This document shows, one piece after another, positions 1-11,246 of a stretch of DNA of 64,000 nucleotides. Under the pieces are notes generated by a model, which searched no databases, was not told the DNA's origin, and saw nothing but the letters and a program-made list of their open reading frames with translations. Both the position numbers and the translations under genes were made by a program. Each line of letters starts with the position of its first letter. The stretch's first letter is position 1. The DNA is from Torreya grandis (taxonomy: Eukaryota; Streptophyta; Pinopsida; Cupressales; Taxaceae): contig JARHVA010000157.1 of NCBI GenBank assembly GCA_037957365.1, positions 2,798,501-2,862,500 of the forward strand, written 5' to 3'.

Positions 1-879
1 AATATGACTTGTAAAATTTCATTTTAAGTTTAAACATACCTATTATCTTATTATTCAACCACCCATTGTTGATGGTTGTGAGGTGTTTCTCTGGATTTGT
101 GCCCCATTAAGTTTTCCTAACATTTATACTCATATGTGAATACATATCTATTTGATGAATCTTCAGAGTCTTATCCATATATTTTCCATCAAGATTAGCC
201 ATCATAACATTAAATATAGACTAAATTTATTTGGTATATAGATTATAGTGTCTCATGCATCTAAACACCAAATATGAATGTTGCATTGAGGTGGGAAAAC
301 TAGTTTCTTCATGTTGGCCACTCATTGATAGGAGGGAAGTTATGATGGTAGGATATTTTTCATCAATAATGTTTCAAAACTCTTCCAGGTCTACATTCCC
401 TATTCATGAATCATCGATCTCTGAAATATTGGTTTTCAAGACAGACATGGGATAAAACCCCTTGTATTTAATCTTTGTTTTGGATACTTTGGTAGTGTGG
501 AAATATGATTCAAAAAGGGAATGAATATTTTCATATGAATTTTATAGTATAATATGATTATGTGGATATGTAGAGTGGGCCACATTGGTCATGATAAATT
601 TATTTTAATTTCATATTCTTATTCAAGATGTTATAGGATCCAGGTTAAATCTTGTGTATATAGGGTGCTTAAATCTTCCCTCACATTGAAAATCACTCTA
701 AATGAGCTCCAAATCCTCTAAAATTTATACCACTCTGATGTAATCAAATAGATAATTATTTTGATTATTTTTTTCCTTTATAGGAGTAAATTATGGAAGG
801 GAAACATTATAGTGTCACATAAGTAACATAGATATAATTCACTATAGCATTGGTATAATTTTTTTATCAAATGGCTACC
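1..879. other. AT-rich DNA, nothing recognised
   Basis: No convincing coding frame, LTR terminus or RNA gene could be seen. The longest open frame (255-455, 66 codons) has no recognisable motif and is not supported by any repeat in the window. It may continue the internal region of whatever element owns the gag-leader-like fragment immediately to the right. Confidence 0.5.
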
Positions 880-1320
880 CACTTAAAAAATTTATAAGAA
901 AATTCAACCTACCAACATGCTTATTCCATTGAATCTTCCCCCATGCATTCATTCCATTCTCTTGTGGCTATGTCAGATTGACCTCATGAGTGCATTAGAT
1001 GTGATGCCATGACCAAGCCTGATTATGACATTGATTCACATCCATTATTCCCATGTGGTCAAAACAACCTAATCATATGGGCATGATAGATGTGATATCA
1101 CACCTATACACTTTATATGTGAATTCATGCCTAACACACTAGGGAGGTCAGGCTTACCTAACCTAATGGGTCACACATGGTGTGTAAAACACACTTTTTT
1201 TGAACTTATGAAAATGGTTAAGTCCAAAAACAATTTTTTTGGAAACTTACATTAAAGATACAAATGTCATGTTGCATAATTGGGAAAATTTGAGCAAGAA
1301 ATTTTTAGCGGGCAATAGTT
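880..1320 (-). pseudogene. Second copy of F gag/leader segment (fragment)
   Basis: This stretch matches 17,600-18,040 over about 440 bp in the same orientation. Shared landmarks include CTTCCCCCATGCAT (plus strand) and a block reading atgaaaatggttaagtcc. In element F the matching stretch is the N-terminal part or leader of gag, because the reading frame runs on into clear gag sequence. Here it lies at the far end of the F LTR block, so it looks like the start of another internal region. It could be a tandem element sharing one LTR, or a truncated neighbour. Coding cannot be followed for long. Confidence 0.4.
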
Positions 1321-2338
1321 GGCTCTATTTATGGTCATGAACTTGTAATAATGCATAAGGTGGACTTTCATAATCTCTAGTTTCAATAATAATGCCCTAT
1401 CTATTAGGTTATATATTCACATTTAAAACAACTTGACCAAGAAAGGAAACAAGTAAAGAGACATGAAAATAAACAAACAATAGGAAAGGAAACACATAAA
1501 TAAGTAGGGAAACACACCAAAATCCTAAATTTCCTAGGGGTTTAATAGGGAACAACCTGTTGATGCTTCAAAATGCACCATAGGTGCTCTTCAGTGTTGA
1601 TGAACACTAGTCATTTTAGGATTTGAAAAATCCAAGGCATAAGTTACCGTTTGTGACAATTAAATGATGCATGTGGTGGAATAGAAGAAAAGTATGAGAA
1701 TTTTCCACAATATTTGTTTGATTTAGTGGTTAGGAGCCACTAGGGCTTAAATCTTTAGATATTCAATATTTTTTGATGACTTAGAAGCTAAATTAAATGA
1801 GTATTAAAAATGATCTTTTAGCTAGAGTGAATCATTATAAAAATAAGAAAAGAGAAGGGAAAATTAAGAAAGAAACATGACTGTAGGTTTTCATCTCAAA
1901 TATTATGACAAAAGTCCAATTATTTTGAGCACATTTGAACTAATTTATGTTATAAAATAGAAAAAGCTCAAATTATATCACAAATTAGGCAAAATTCAAA
2001 GGAAAAATATGAATCATAAGTAAGAACCAAATTTACTTTAAATATTTGCTATTATGATATGAATAACCTAAGTACATCCAAATACAGAGCAAATAAAATA
2101 AAGTATACTTGATATCTTTACAGTCAATTTAGAATTTAGCACAAATTAACAAACCTATGACAAATAATGTAACTTAAAAAAAAAATCATTCAAATTCAAG
2201 ATGACTATCTGTAATTGAGAGGTAGCATGTACATTCAACAAAACTATATAGACAATCTTTGTAGAAATTTAGTTGTATTAAATGCTCCTGGTATACAATT
2301 GCTCAAAAACTCTCCTTTACAAATCGTAACCATATACC

Positions 2339-2346
2339 TATTTATA
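2339..2346 (-). promoter_or_regulatory. TATA box near the 3' end of the F LTR block
   Basis: The minus strand reads CCTATAAATAGG, a good plant TATA consensus. It lies just past the end of the long LTR ORF and about 1 kb before gag-leader-like sequence. That is where B and D keep a conserved TATAAATA, so it probably starts the genomic RNA of this family. Confidence 0.45.
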
Positions 2347-2460
2347 GGAAACATAGGTGGTTAACCAATTAACTTTGAAAATATCCACATGTAGATAAGG
2401 ACAATTATCCTTGATATAAAGATACAATGTGGAAGGCCACATGTCAACTTGACAAGAAAG

Positions 2461-2488
2461 AGTATATGCTAACAGACTAGCATATACT
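2461..2488. repeat. Perfect 11-bp inverted repeat with 6-nt loop
   Basis: AGTATATGCTA and its exact reverse complement TAGCATATACT flank the loop ACAGAC. It lies about 115 bp upstream (minus strand) of the TATA box at 2,339-2,346. It could be a DNA cruciform or a regulatory palindrome; function is unknown. Confidence 0.6.
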
Positions 2489-2622
2489 TTAAAAAAAGAA
2501 AATTATTTTAGGAATTTCATTAGTGGGCCCTTAAATTAGCCCTATTTGAGGAAGTATTTCACATTTATTTATTTCTCCTTTATTATTTAAAAATCCACTA
2601 CTGGCTTCATTAGACAATACTC

Positions 2623-5600
2623 TTATTGATCTACTAACTTATCAAATTCATTATCAGCCTGAGATACAAGGTCCTCGATACATTGTGCTTCTGCAATTTG
2701 CTTCCCTATAGAAATAATGATAACAAGGATCTTTTGGTTATCCTTGGTAGAATGACCTTTGTTGTCTCTAATGCCATAGATATGAACACCAACCTTTTTC
2801 TTGAAATCCTCATGACTAATCAAGCCTATAGTAGTGGTTTGAAAAGGGTTATCTAATATATTCCCTAGAAGTTTCTCAATCTAGGTTACCAACCCTGTGT
2901 CTCCCTTGATTAAGTCATTGACATCATTGCTCCAAGTGATCAAATCCACTTTTTTATCCATCAAAACTACCATGAGGATGTCCAGATGTCTAAGTTTGAT
3001 AATATTGAAGTCCAAGGCCTACTTTGTCTTATGTACTTTGATGAGTTCCTCCATCTGATCTTGAGAATTCTTCCATTGAGTGACTAAGTCTTATGCCATC
3101 TTAGTTTGATGGTTTAAAGCACTTAATCTAATCTTGATGCTTTTCAAATTCTCAAATTCATCCATCAAATATTTATTCATCACTTTTAATACATCCTCAA
3201 AAATTGAGAGGACCTGAGATTTGAAATCTAACTTTTCTTTCTCCAAGTTGAGAATCTCTGGTTTCATTCCCTGAACTCTAGCTAAGGTCATTGTTGACTA
3301 TGCTAGTACCATACTAGCTACATATTCTTGAAATATAGGATGTTCCCCTACTCCCAACCCTAGAATAGGAGTTAATCATACAAAATGTTCTACCTTATGA
3401 AAGGTGAATTCCTCAATACCAATAGTAACCTTCGTGGTCACTACTCTCTCAAGATTTGATGTATTTATATTGAAATGGACCTGAGGGTCAAAATCCTTTA
3501 CCTATGGTTGTTTAATAATCTCTACATTTTAACTCATAAATTCTCCTAAGATGTCAATCCCCTGGCTTTCCTTGTTATGAAGGATCCTTCTCTCTACTTG
3601 TCTGTTCAAAATATCCTAAATACAATGTTTGGCATTATCCTGAACATCAATGTCAACTCGAATCAAAACTAGTGAAGGAGAAAGAGATGGGATTTTCTAA
3701 AACTTCCCATAAACAAAAAAATTAGGAATATTTGGTCCATAAATAGGATTCTCATCACTGAAGAGATTAATTTCACTAGTAGAGTGAGTGAAAATTAACC
3801 TAGGCCTCTTTCTTGGGACTAAAGAAACTAAGCCCAATTCTGCCTATCTCTTTCCTCCATCCAATGGAAATAATTTTTTGTTTGCTTCCTCAGATGGATC
3901 CTCTTCCTTATCAAAACCATAGGTAGTTTTGATGTTAATAAGGGCACTTTCCACTATTTCTCTGGTTTCTAAAGCAATCATGCTAATAACTTCTACTAGG
4001 GAAGAAGGCCTTGGTGGGGATGTTTGAATTTGGGGACCTTCACCAAGTCTATGCTCTATGCTGGACTCCTAAATCACATCTTTACCTTTTCCTTTTACAT
4101 CCTTAGGTTTCCCAACCTGAGGTGACTTTGTCAATTCTCTCTGTTGAGGCTTAGAAAATTATCCTCCAATAGGTATCTCTTGATGTGCAGTCCCAGATGG
4201 TCCTGGCAATAAGTGATAATGTAAAGGATGTAGTTTCCATATTTATTTCAAGGGCTTATTATCCTTGATAATCCTATGTTCTAATTTAATGTTGTAGTTT
4301 TTAACCCTAGACAATACTTCTTCAAAGTTCCTTGCCTTTGTGTAAATACCATCTCCCACACCTAGTTGATGTTTGTACTTAGTCTTTGGGACCTTTTAAT
4401 CTTGAATATGGTTAACCACTCTATCATTGGGGTCCCACATCTTAAGGTCATCTAGTTGAAAATCAAAAGATTTCCTATGCACCACCATGATCTCTAGCTA
4501 TTTCTAATCCTTGATTACAATTCTACCAATGTCTAGTGGAAAGGGATGAACTTGAGCCTTATTATTCTTCTTGCATATCCAATCCATTCCTTGGATGATT
4601 TGATAAGCAATTTCTTGCTCTACAAGCTTAATGGGAACATTTAAAGGCAATCTATATGGTTGGACCATGATTCCTTATATCCTTATTATAGTACAATCTA
4701 GATAGAACCACACATCCCCCATGGTCTCCACTTGTCTTTTGATAAGAGTATGAAGCCTGGGCATAGGGTTATCAATGATTGCCTCAAAAATGAATAGAAA
4801 GATACCATCACATATGAATTGCATGTGATTCATGTATTTGAATATATGTAATTTGGAGTAATGATGGGAAATGGTAGCTCTACCATCACTGGACCAATTT
4901 CAGATGCTAGGGAATTTAATAGAGGCTAGGAGTGAATCCAAGAGGTAAGACATCATAAATAATTACTTGGAGGTCTTTCTCTTGATGGCTATAAATTGTT
5001 TGGCCAATAAAAAACTTATTAGGTCTCTAATGGGAGGGGTTAAGTTTCACTCCAACATGCAATGAACATAAGATACCTAGACCTTACTCAAATAAGTAGT
5101 AGAAGAGGCACTAAAGGCTCTGTTTAACAATGTCATAACTACCCTAACTCCCTCCCTAAATTGGGCAATGGTAATATCACCATTAGGGGTCATAAAAACA
5201 TGGGAACCTTGGATTAACCAAGGTGAGAGGATTGAATCCAATTTTTTGGATTTTTTCCATTCTCTCAAGGATGGGAGATCAACATGAGGCAAAGGGAGCT
5301 TATAGTAATCCTCAAATGCCATGGGAACTATACATGTAACTTTATTAGTAATTTATTCATGAATAATCCATTCCCCATCTATTATATAGTCAAAAATAAT
5401 AATAACAAGAATTTTGATGCAATGCATTACCTCTGGTTTAGCAGCCACATGGTGAATGCCTACCAACTGAATTGATACTAGGTCTTTGTATCTTTGGTAC
5501 ACTGTAGCATTCCTCTTTTCTTCCTAGGAAATTGGTTATAACCCCTCCTATAAAGAAGAATAATTTATAATAATTATTTATTCTATGTACATTCAAGGCT

Positions 5601-5707
5601 ATCAAATCTAACTCTATGTCTCTAAAGACCCTTCCTTCACCATCTGAAGTTAGATAAAGCTTTGCTTTAATTTTCATATGTTGCATACCCATCATCATTG
5701 ATAACAC
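2623..5707 (-). pseudogene. Long ORF inside the F LTR block, unknown function
   Basis: About 1,030 codons can be read on the minus strand from ATG at 5,707 to a stop at 2,623, with stops and frame changes. Open pieces lie at 5,707-5,438, 5,322-5,077, 3,291-3,091 and 2,823-2,623, with readable protein between. Near the middle a segment reads HPFPLDIGR, recalling HFPINIGR in the ORF of the D LTR. A basic and proline-rich linker follows (near 4,100), then a charged C-terminal third rich in Lys, Glu, Leu and Ile that looks coiled-coil. No enzymatic motif was recognised. The order (globular N-terminus, low-complexity middle, coiled C-terminus) and the place in the LTR match the B and D ORFs, so distant homology is likely but unproven. 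Most stops are one C-to-T change from CAG, CGA or TGG codons. Confidence 0.5.
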
Positions 5708-5812
5708 TAAATTTTAGTTGATGAAAACAAAAATATCACTAAGGCACTTGCTCTAAATTAAATTTTCACTTAATTTGATTGTTATGTGATCAATTGAATT
5801 GAATTAAGTCCT

Positions 5813-5820
5813 TATTTATA
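5813..5820 (-). promoter_or_regulatory. TATA box upstream of the F LTR ORF
   Basis: The minus strand reads CTCTATAAATAAGG, with the TATA element about 105 bp before the ATG at 5,707. That spacing fits a plant core promoter with a short leader. The B ORF has a similar arrangement, so the LTR ORF may have had its own promoter. Confidence 0.4.
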
Positions 5821-6499
5821 GAGGGTTCAAGATTTTTAGCTTTAATGGAAAAAATATCCAACTCTTGATATCATACGTGCCTCAAATTTGATGGGACCTC
5901 ATTTTCATGTCTTCTACATTATTGAGCATAGGATATATTTTATTTTGATCTTCCATTCCTATGTGGAGCTTATGTGGTAGGGTTCCATGCCTTTCATGGA
6001 AAATTTCATAAATGCTAATTGAAGGCTAGCCGCTAGCTTTCAAAAGTCCTCTTTATTTTGCTTTAGAAAACAAAATCTAAGTCCTTGCATTTCATTGGTC
6101 TCTTGATATTTAAGATCACTAATTATTCCATGTGTCAAGTTTATGAGGCCTTTAAAAAGTCCTCAACTTCACCATACCATTGGATCAAATCTAGCAAGCA
6201 AGTGATCACCATTGGATCTTGGCTAGGGTTAGATCGTTAACCGTATGCCTTTTTAAAGGAATTAGAGATTAAAACACCATTGGATTAAATATAGCAAATA
6301 AGAAATCACCATTGTATCCTAAAATATGCTTACCTTTTAATGAATTCCATGATTATATGAATCTTAAGCTTAAAATTATCATTTAGAATTTTATGTTTTA
6401 AAAAAATAAAATGACTTAGGCTAAGATATTTATATACTAGGTTTGTCTTTGTAAAAAGCTAGGAAATTCTTAAAATGTTTTTTAGAAATTCCCCCTTTA

Positions 6500-6609
6500 T
6501 TTAGGATTTAAAAATTATCTAAGTTAAATTTGATTGGTTCGGTCATGTCAAATACATCCTCACAGAGGCCAAATGATGGGAGCAAACCTGCCAAATTTAA
6601 GATAATGGA
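6500..6609. repeat. Left part of the 159-bp tandem array, split by element E
   Basis: This partial unit matches the units at 11,247-11,797 (shared gtcatgtcaaatacatcctca and aaatgatgggag) and ends exactly at the ATGGA target site of element E. It is the left remnant of the array E inserted into. Confidence 0.75.
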
Positions 6610-6758
6610 TGATCAAAAATTGGATTTTGATAATGGTTTCAAGTCAGAGTTTTAGTGGTGGAACATTGTAGAGCTCATTGAGATCTTTTTGACACTTTTT
6701 TTGGAATGTAAATTTGAGTTTTGGAGCTCCTATTATGGCAATTTGAAGATTTGTCAAA

Positions 6759-6778
6759 AAATGTCACTTGTGACATTT
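6759..6778. promoter_or_regulatory. Palindrome in the U3 of E
   Basis: AAATGTCAC-TT-GTGACATTT is a perfect 9-bp-arm inverted repeat. It is retained unchanged in the other LTR at 10,063-10,082 although the LTRs differ elsewhere. It may be a site for a dimeric factor; function is unknown. Confidence 0.45.
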
Positions 6779-7395
6779 GGCACGTGTTTCAAGGACATTT
6801 TGACATTTGGACCTATCAAAGGTTGACACTTGGCAAATGCTAATGTTTGCAAAAAAAATTGGTTTGATGACATGTCACGTCATCAACATGCCATGTGGCA
6901 GCGTGAGATAAGCTCTTTGACCAAGGTGGCATGCAAGGTGGTGAGTTTGAAGGAAGGACCAAGTCCAACGGTGCATGTTTGGCATTTTGACCAATGTGCA
7001 TGCTATCTAAGTACCTAAAGGGGGGTGTTGACATGTTATAAGTAGGTGCATACCTTGTTAAAGCCTATACTTATCCCAAAAATCTATGCATGTGGGACAA
7101 ATGCACCCAAGAATAAGTTAAAGCACCTAAAAAGGAGGGAAAGAAGATTTCAAATGCATGCAAGTCACCTAAAAGAAAGGGTGGCCAATTTTGAACCCTT
7201 GACCTACCACCCAAAAGGGATAGGCCTTGACCACTTCATCCATGGAGGTCGAAGTGTTATAAAGGGGACTAATTTCTACTTGAAGTAAGAAGTTTTTGGA
7301 CTATGTTTTTTAATTTTTAAGAGGTTGAAACTTGTAAAAGCTTTGGGAAAGCTCATGTAATGGATTTTTATCCATTTTCTGGCCATAATACATAG

Positions 7396-7403
7396 TATAA
7401 ATA
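7396..7403 (+). promoter_or_regulatory. TATA box of the E LTR
   Basis: The sequence catagTATAAATAct is present in both LTRs (also 10,699-10,706). Transcription would start about 30 bp downstream, giving an R-U5 of some 530 bp. Confidence 0.6.
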
Positions 7404-7961
7404 CTCTTTTTATCCTATTTGCATATTGGAGGAGTATATTTCAACCCATTTTTGAGATTTTTAGGACTTTTGAAGCAACTTTGTAGGTGTGAAGACTCAT
7501 GGAATTCGAAGGTGCCGGGCTTGATTATCAGTCACGGTGAAGGTGAATTTTTGCATAGGGAGATCAACTTGCAGGGAAGTTGTTTATTGTTTCTAGGTGT
7601 TTGAAGTGCCCTTAATGGAAACGGTCCACTCCTTTGGAGAACTCAGAGATGTAGGCATCAATTATTGAGCCAAACTTTGTTATCACATTTTCATGTTTTG
7701 GTAATTGTCATTTGATGCATGAGTTTGTTTCAGTTTGATGATTTGGTATTAATTAGTAAATAAACTCATGTAAGTAATTTTCATTTTGATAATTATAACA
7801 CAATGTTATTAAAAAAATTGGTTCAACAATCGAGAACGTTTTATGCCAAAACTTTTTGCAAGTTCTTTTGAGTTTTTTGAGAATTTGTTAAGTTTTGAGA
7901 AATTTAGTATTCATATTTAAAACTTCACTTTCAGTATATAAGTGTAGTTTATGGATCAAGT

Positions 7962-7973
7962 TGGTATCAGAGC
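7962..7973 (+). other. Primer-binding site of E (initiator-Met tRNA)
   Basis: TGGTATCAGAGC begins 3 nt after the LTR end. It is the standard plant PBS complementary to the 3' end of initiator methionine tRNA. It differs from the PBS of A, C, D and G, so E belongs to a different lineage. Confidence 0.9.
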
Positions 7974-8095
7974 AGTTAGAAAGTTGAGTTAGATTTTGAT
8001 TGAGTTTTGACAGTTGCTTTTAGTTTATTGGTTTTCAATATCACTTGATTAGATTACAGTGTGCAGTTGTGGAATCAGTGTGTCTATAGGAAAAC

Positions 8096-9244
8096 ATGGG
8101 AAAATTGTCACACAAAGCCAAGATGGAAGAGCTTGAAAGCATCAATAGTGAGATTCAGGATGAGAATGTATTCCTAAGATGCAAGCTCTATTCCCTTGAA
8201 GAGCAAATTTCAAGTTTGAAATTAGAGCTTAAATCCAAGGATAAGCTCTTGATTAGATTGCAATGTGGTGAGTGTGAAAAAGTAAAGCCTTCAACTTTAG
8301 ATGCAGAGACTATGACTGAGTGCAGTGTAAGTTTTTCACCACAGGAATCTTCATCTTCTTCTACCATTTCAGATTCATATTCTAGTAATATTATTTTTGG
8401 TGATTTTGAAAGATACACTAAGGGCATAGGATCTAAATTGTTGTTTAAAATGGATTATAATGAAGGAGGACTTGGTAGAGATAGACAAGGTATAACTAAC
8501 CCAATTTAGGTTGAGCATAGACCTCTTTATGTAGGTTTGGGTTATACTAGTGTGCAGGTGGATGATAGAGAAGTTTCATCCATGGCTAAAGGAAGACGAG
8601 CTTCCAATAGCGAAGGTTCTAGGCCACTAGTTCAAAGGTGGAAAGGCAAAATAGGTATTGAGATTCCACCTCCTAATTCTTACACTAAATATTTTGATCC
8701 AATTGATATATTTAAGAAGTTTGGATATAATGTATAGAAGATAATACAATCATTTACATGCACTTTTTATGGGATGAATAACCATAGTGCTAAGACTTGT
8801 TGGAAATGAAATGCTTTGTTGAAGCAGATTGCATGTTTGAAAGACCATTCTCATGATAAGATGGGAATTGGCAAAAGGAGACCCTCACCTAAGAAGGAAG
8901 TTTGCACTCATTGTAAAGTGAGTGGACATAGGATTGATAGATGTTTTAAGCTTCATGCATCTTCACATTCAAGTAATGTTAGAACTAAGATGATTTACAA
9001 ACCTCTCACTAAGGTTAATGAAGCTAATTCAATCCATAATGTAGTTGACAATACAACCCAGGATAAGGTAAAACCTACAAGTGAAAATCCATTAAAGAGG
9101 TTAAGTCAACAATATGCAATTGCTAAGGAATCCACTAAGACAATCAATTTCACTAGGAAGAAAGAAATGGTTAGGTGGATTATCACTACATTATTTTTGA
9201 AAATCATGGTTATGAATTCACCTAAGGGAATGAAAAATCTTTGA
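8096..9244 (+). pseudogene. Coiled-coil, G-patch and double CCHC zinc-knuckle protein of element E
   Basis: A single frame of 382 codons starts at ATG 8,096, about 120 bp past the PBS. It is interrupted by only three stops: TAG 8,507, TAG 8,735 and TGA 8,807. The first and last sit where CAG and CGA would fit. In order: a Glu/Leu/Lys-rich predicted coiled coil (about residues 8-62), a Ser-rich stretch, a G-patch (about 105-150; GIGSKLL, GLGR, QGI, then GLGY after the first stop), a decayed zinc knuckle (222-235, CTFYGMNNHSAKTC, second Cys now Tyr) and an intact CX2CX4HX4C knuckle (270-283, CTHCKVSGHRIDRC). G-patches and CCHC knuckles bind RNA, so a gag-like RNA-packaging role is likely (inference). 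No capsid-like gag domain or pol was seen. Confidence 0.8.
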
Positions 9245-9913
9245 TAGATGTAGATTAGATTTGGTGGGAACACTTCAAGACAGATATATCATATGAAGTT
9301 TTTAAATTCTCATTTTTTGGTAACTCTAAGTTTTTGAATCTCCTATTTATGCTATATGAGTTGTCTAGAGGACTTGAATAGCAGAATGCATGTTGCAGGT
9401 TGAGTTGATTCCTTGCAACACTTATTTGAATGCTATTTTGAATGTATCTATTTTTAGCATATGGATTTATAGATGTTTTTCTAAGACCCTTTGGGCATGT
9501 TTAGATGTTAGGCAACATACACTTTTGGTTGTTTGCATTTGCTTAGCATATAAGTCCCATACTAGGGCATTATATTTCAACATGTCCACAACATTTATTA
9601 TATGTTTTCAGCATTATAAACTTGTCTTGTAGTTACATTGGGAGTTGTTTCAGTTTTTGGCAATTCACTGCTTTACAAGATGTGACATTTGGGCAGGTAG
9701 TTTTGGCATGTTGTAATCACTTTGGCAGTTGCAGATTCACTTACTCATGCCTTTGGATTAGGAATTTTTTTAGTTTGATTGTGAATCATTTTAATGCAAT
9801 TGTTTATACCTCTTTCTATGATTGGGTTCTATTTTCATGGATGAAGTAGACTAGTTATAAGATTTCAGGGATATTGGACTTTTGGAGACCAAAAGCCTTC
9901 TATTAGGGAGGTG
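9245..9913 (+). other. 3' untranslated region and polypurine tract of E
   Basis: The 670 bp between the ORF and the 3' LTR shows no conserved coding motif. It is T-rich and ends in a purine-rich tract (9,903-9,913, ttagggaggtg) directly before the LTR, which fits a plus-strand priming site. Confidence 0.6.
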
Positions 9914-11246
9914 TGATCAGAAATTGGATTTTGACAATGGTTTCAAGTTAGATTTTTAGTGGTGGCACACTGTAGAATTCGTTGAGAGCTTTTTGATGCT
10001 TTTTTTAGAATGTAAATCCAAGTTTGGGAGCTCCTGTTATGGCCATTTGAAGATTTGTCAAAAAATGTCACTTGTGACATTTGGCATGTGTTTCAAGGAC
10101 ATTTTGACATTTGGACCTATCATAGGTCAACACTTGGAAAATGCTAATATTTTCAAAAAAAATTGGTTTGATGACATGTCACATCATCAACATGCCATGT
10201 GGTAGCGTGAGATAAGCTCTTTGACCAAGGTGGTGAGCAAGGTGGTGAGTTTGAAGGAAGGACCAAGTCTAACGGTGCATGTTTGGCATTTTGACCAACG
10301 TGCATGCTAGCTAACCACCTAAAGGGGGGTGTTGACATGTTACAAAGAGGCGATACCTTGTTAAAGCCTTTACTTATCCCAAAAATCTGTGCATGTGGGA
10401 AAAATGTGCCCAAGAATAAGTCAAAGTGCCTAAAAAGGATGGAAAGAAGATTTCAAATGCATGCAAGGTGCCTAAAAGAAAGGGTGGCCAATTTTGAACC
10501 CTTGACCTACCACCCAAAAGAGATAGGCCTTGACCACTTCAGCCACGTAGGTTGAAGTGTTATAAATGGGACTAATTTCTACTTGAAGTAAGAAGTTTCT
10601 AGACTATGTTATTTTATTTTTAAGAGGCCGAGACTTGTAAAAGCTTTGGGAAAGTTCATGTAATGGATTTTTATCCATTTTTCGGCCATAATACATAGTA
10701 TAAATACTCTTTTTTATCTAATTTTCATATTGGAGGAGTATATTTCAACCCATTTTGGAGATTTTTAACTTTGCAGGTGTGAAGACTCGCAGAATTCGAA
10801 GGTGCCAGGCTTGATTATCAGTCACGGTGAAGGTGAATTTTTACATAGAGAGATCAACTTACAAGAATTGTTTATTGTTTCCAGGTGTTTGAAGTGCCCT
10901 TAATGGAAATGGTCCACTCCTTTGGAGAACCTGGAGATGTAGGCATCAATTGTTGAGCTGAACTCCGTTATCACATTTTCATGTTTTGGTAATTGTCATT
11001 TGATGCATTAATTTGTTTCAGTTTGCTGATTTGGTATTAATTAGTAAATGAACTCATGCAAGTAATTTTCATTTTGACAATTATAACACAACGTTATTAA
11101 AAAAAATGGTTCAACAACTGAGAATGTTTTATGCCAAAAATTTTTGCAAGTTCTTTTGAGTTTTTTGAGAATTTGTTAAGTTTTGAGAAATTCAATATTC
11201 ATATTTAAAACTTTACTTTGAGTATATTAGTGTAGTTTATGGATCA
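9914..11246 (+). repeat. 3' LTR of element E
   Basis: This 1,333-bp partner of the 5' LTR is about 16 bp shorter through small indels. It keeps the TATA box and the palindrome, and is followed by the ATGGA duplication. Confidence 0.93.

Larger units (their letters stand above)
6610..7958 (+). repeat. 5' LTR of element E
   Basis: This 1,349-bp LTR is paired with 9,914-11,246. It has a TATA box (7,396-7,403) in identical context in both copies and a conserved 9-bp-arm palindrome (6,759-6,778). The short open frames at 6,830-7,604 are not coding: they change freely between the two copies. Confidence 0.93.
6610..11246 (+). mobile_element. Element E: non-autonomous LTR retrotransposon with G-patch/CCHC gene
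   Basis: The element is 4,637 bp, with direct LTRs at 6,610-7,958 and 9,914-11,246. Both begin TGATCA and end GGATCA. It is flanked by the perfect target-site duplication ATGGA (6,605-6,609 and 11,247-11,251). A PBS for initiator-Met tRNA follows the 5' LTR and a purine-rich tract precedes the 3' LTR. The ~1.95-kb interior encodes one protein and no protease, RT or integrase, so it would need enzymes from another element. The LTRs agree at roughly nine bases in ten by eye, making it younger than F, which it interrupts. Confidence 0.93.

Noticed and set aside
880..1320. Reading this fragment as the 3' LTR end of F
   Set aside because: Its partner at 17,600-18,040 continues in frame into the gag core, so the shared part is gag or leader rather than LTR.
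6830..7604. Overlapping open frames on both strands in the E LTR
   Set aside because: They are not kept between the two LTR copies and overlap on both strands; non-coding LTR sequence.
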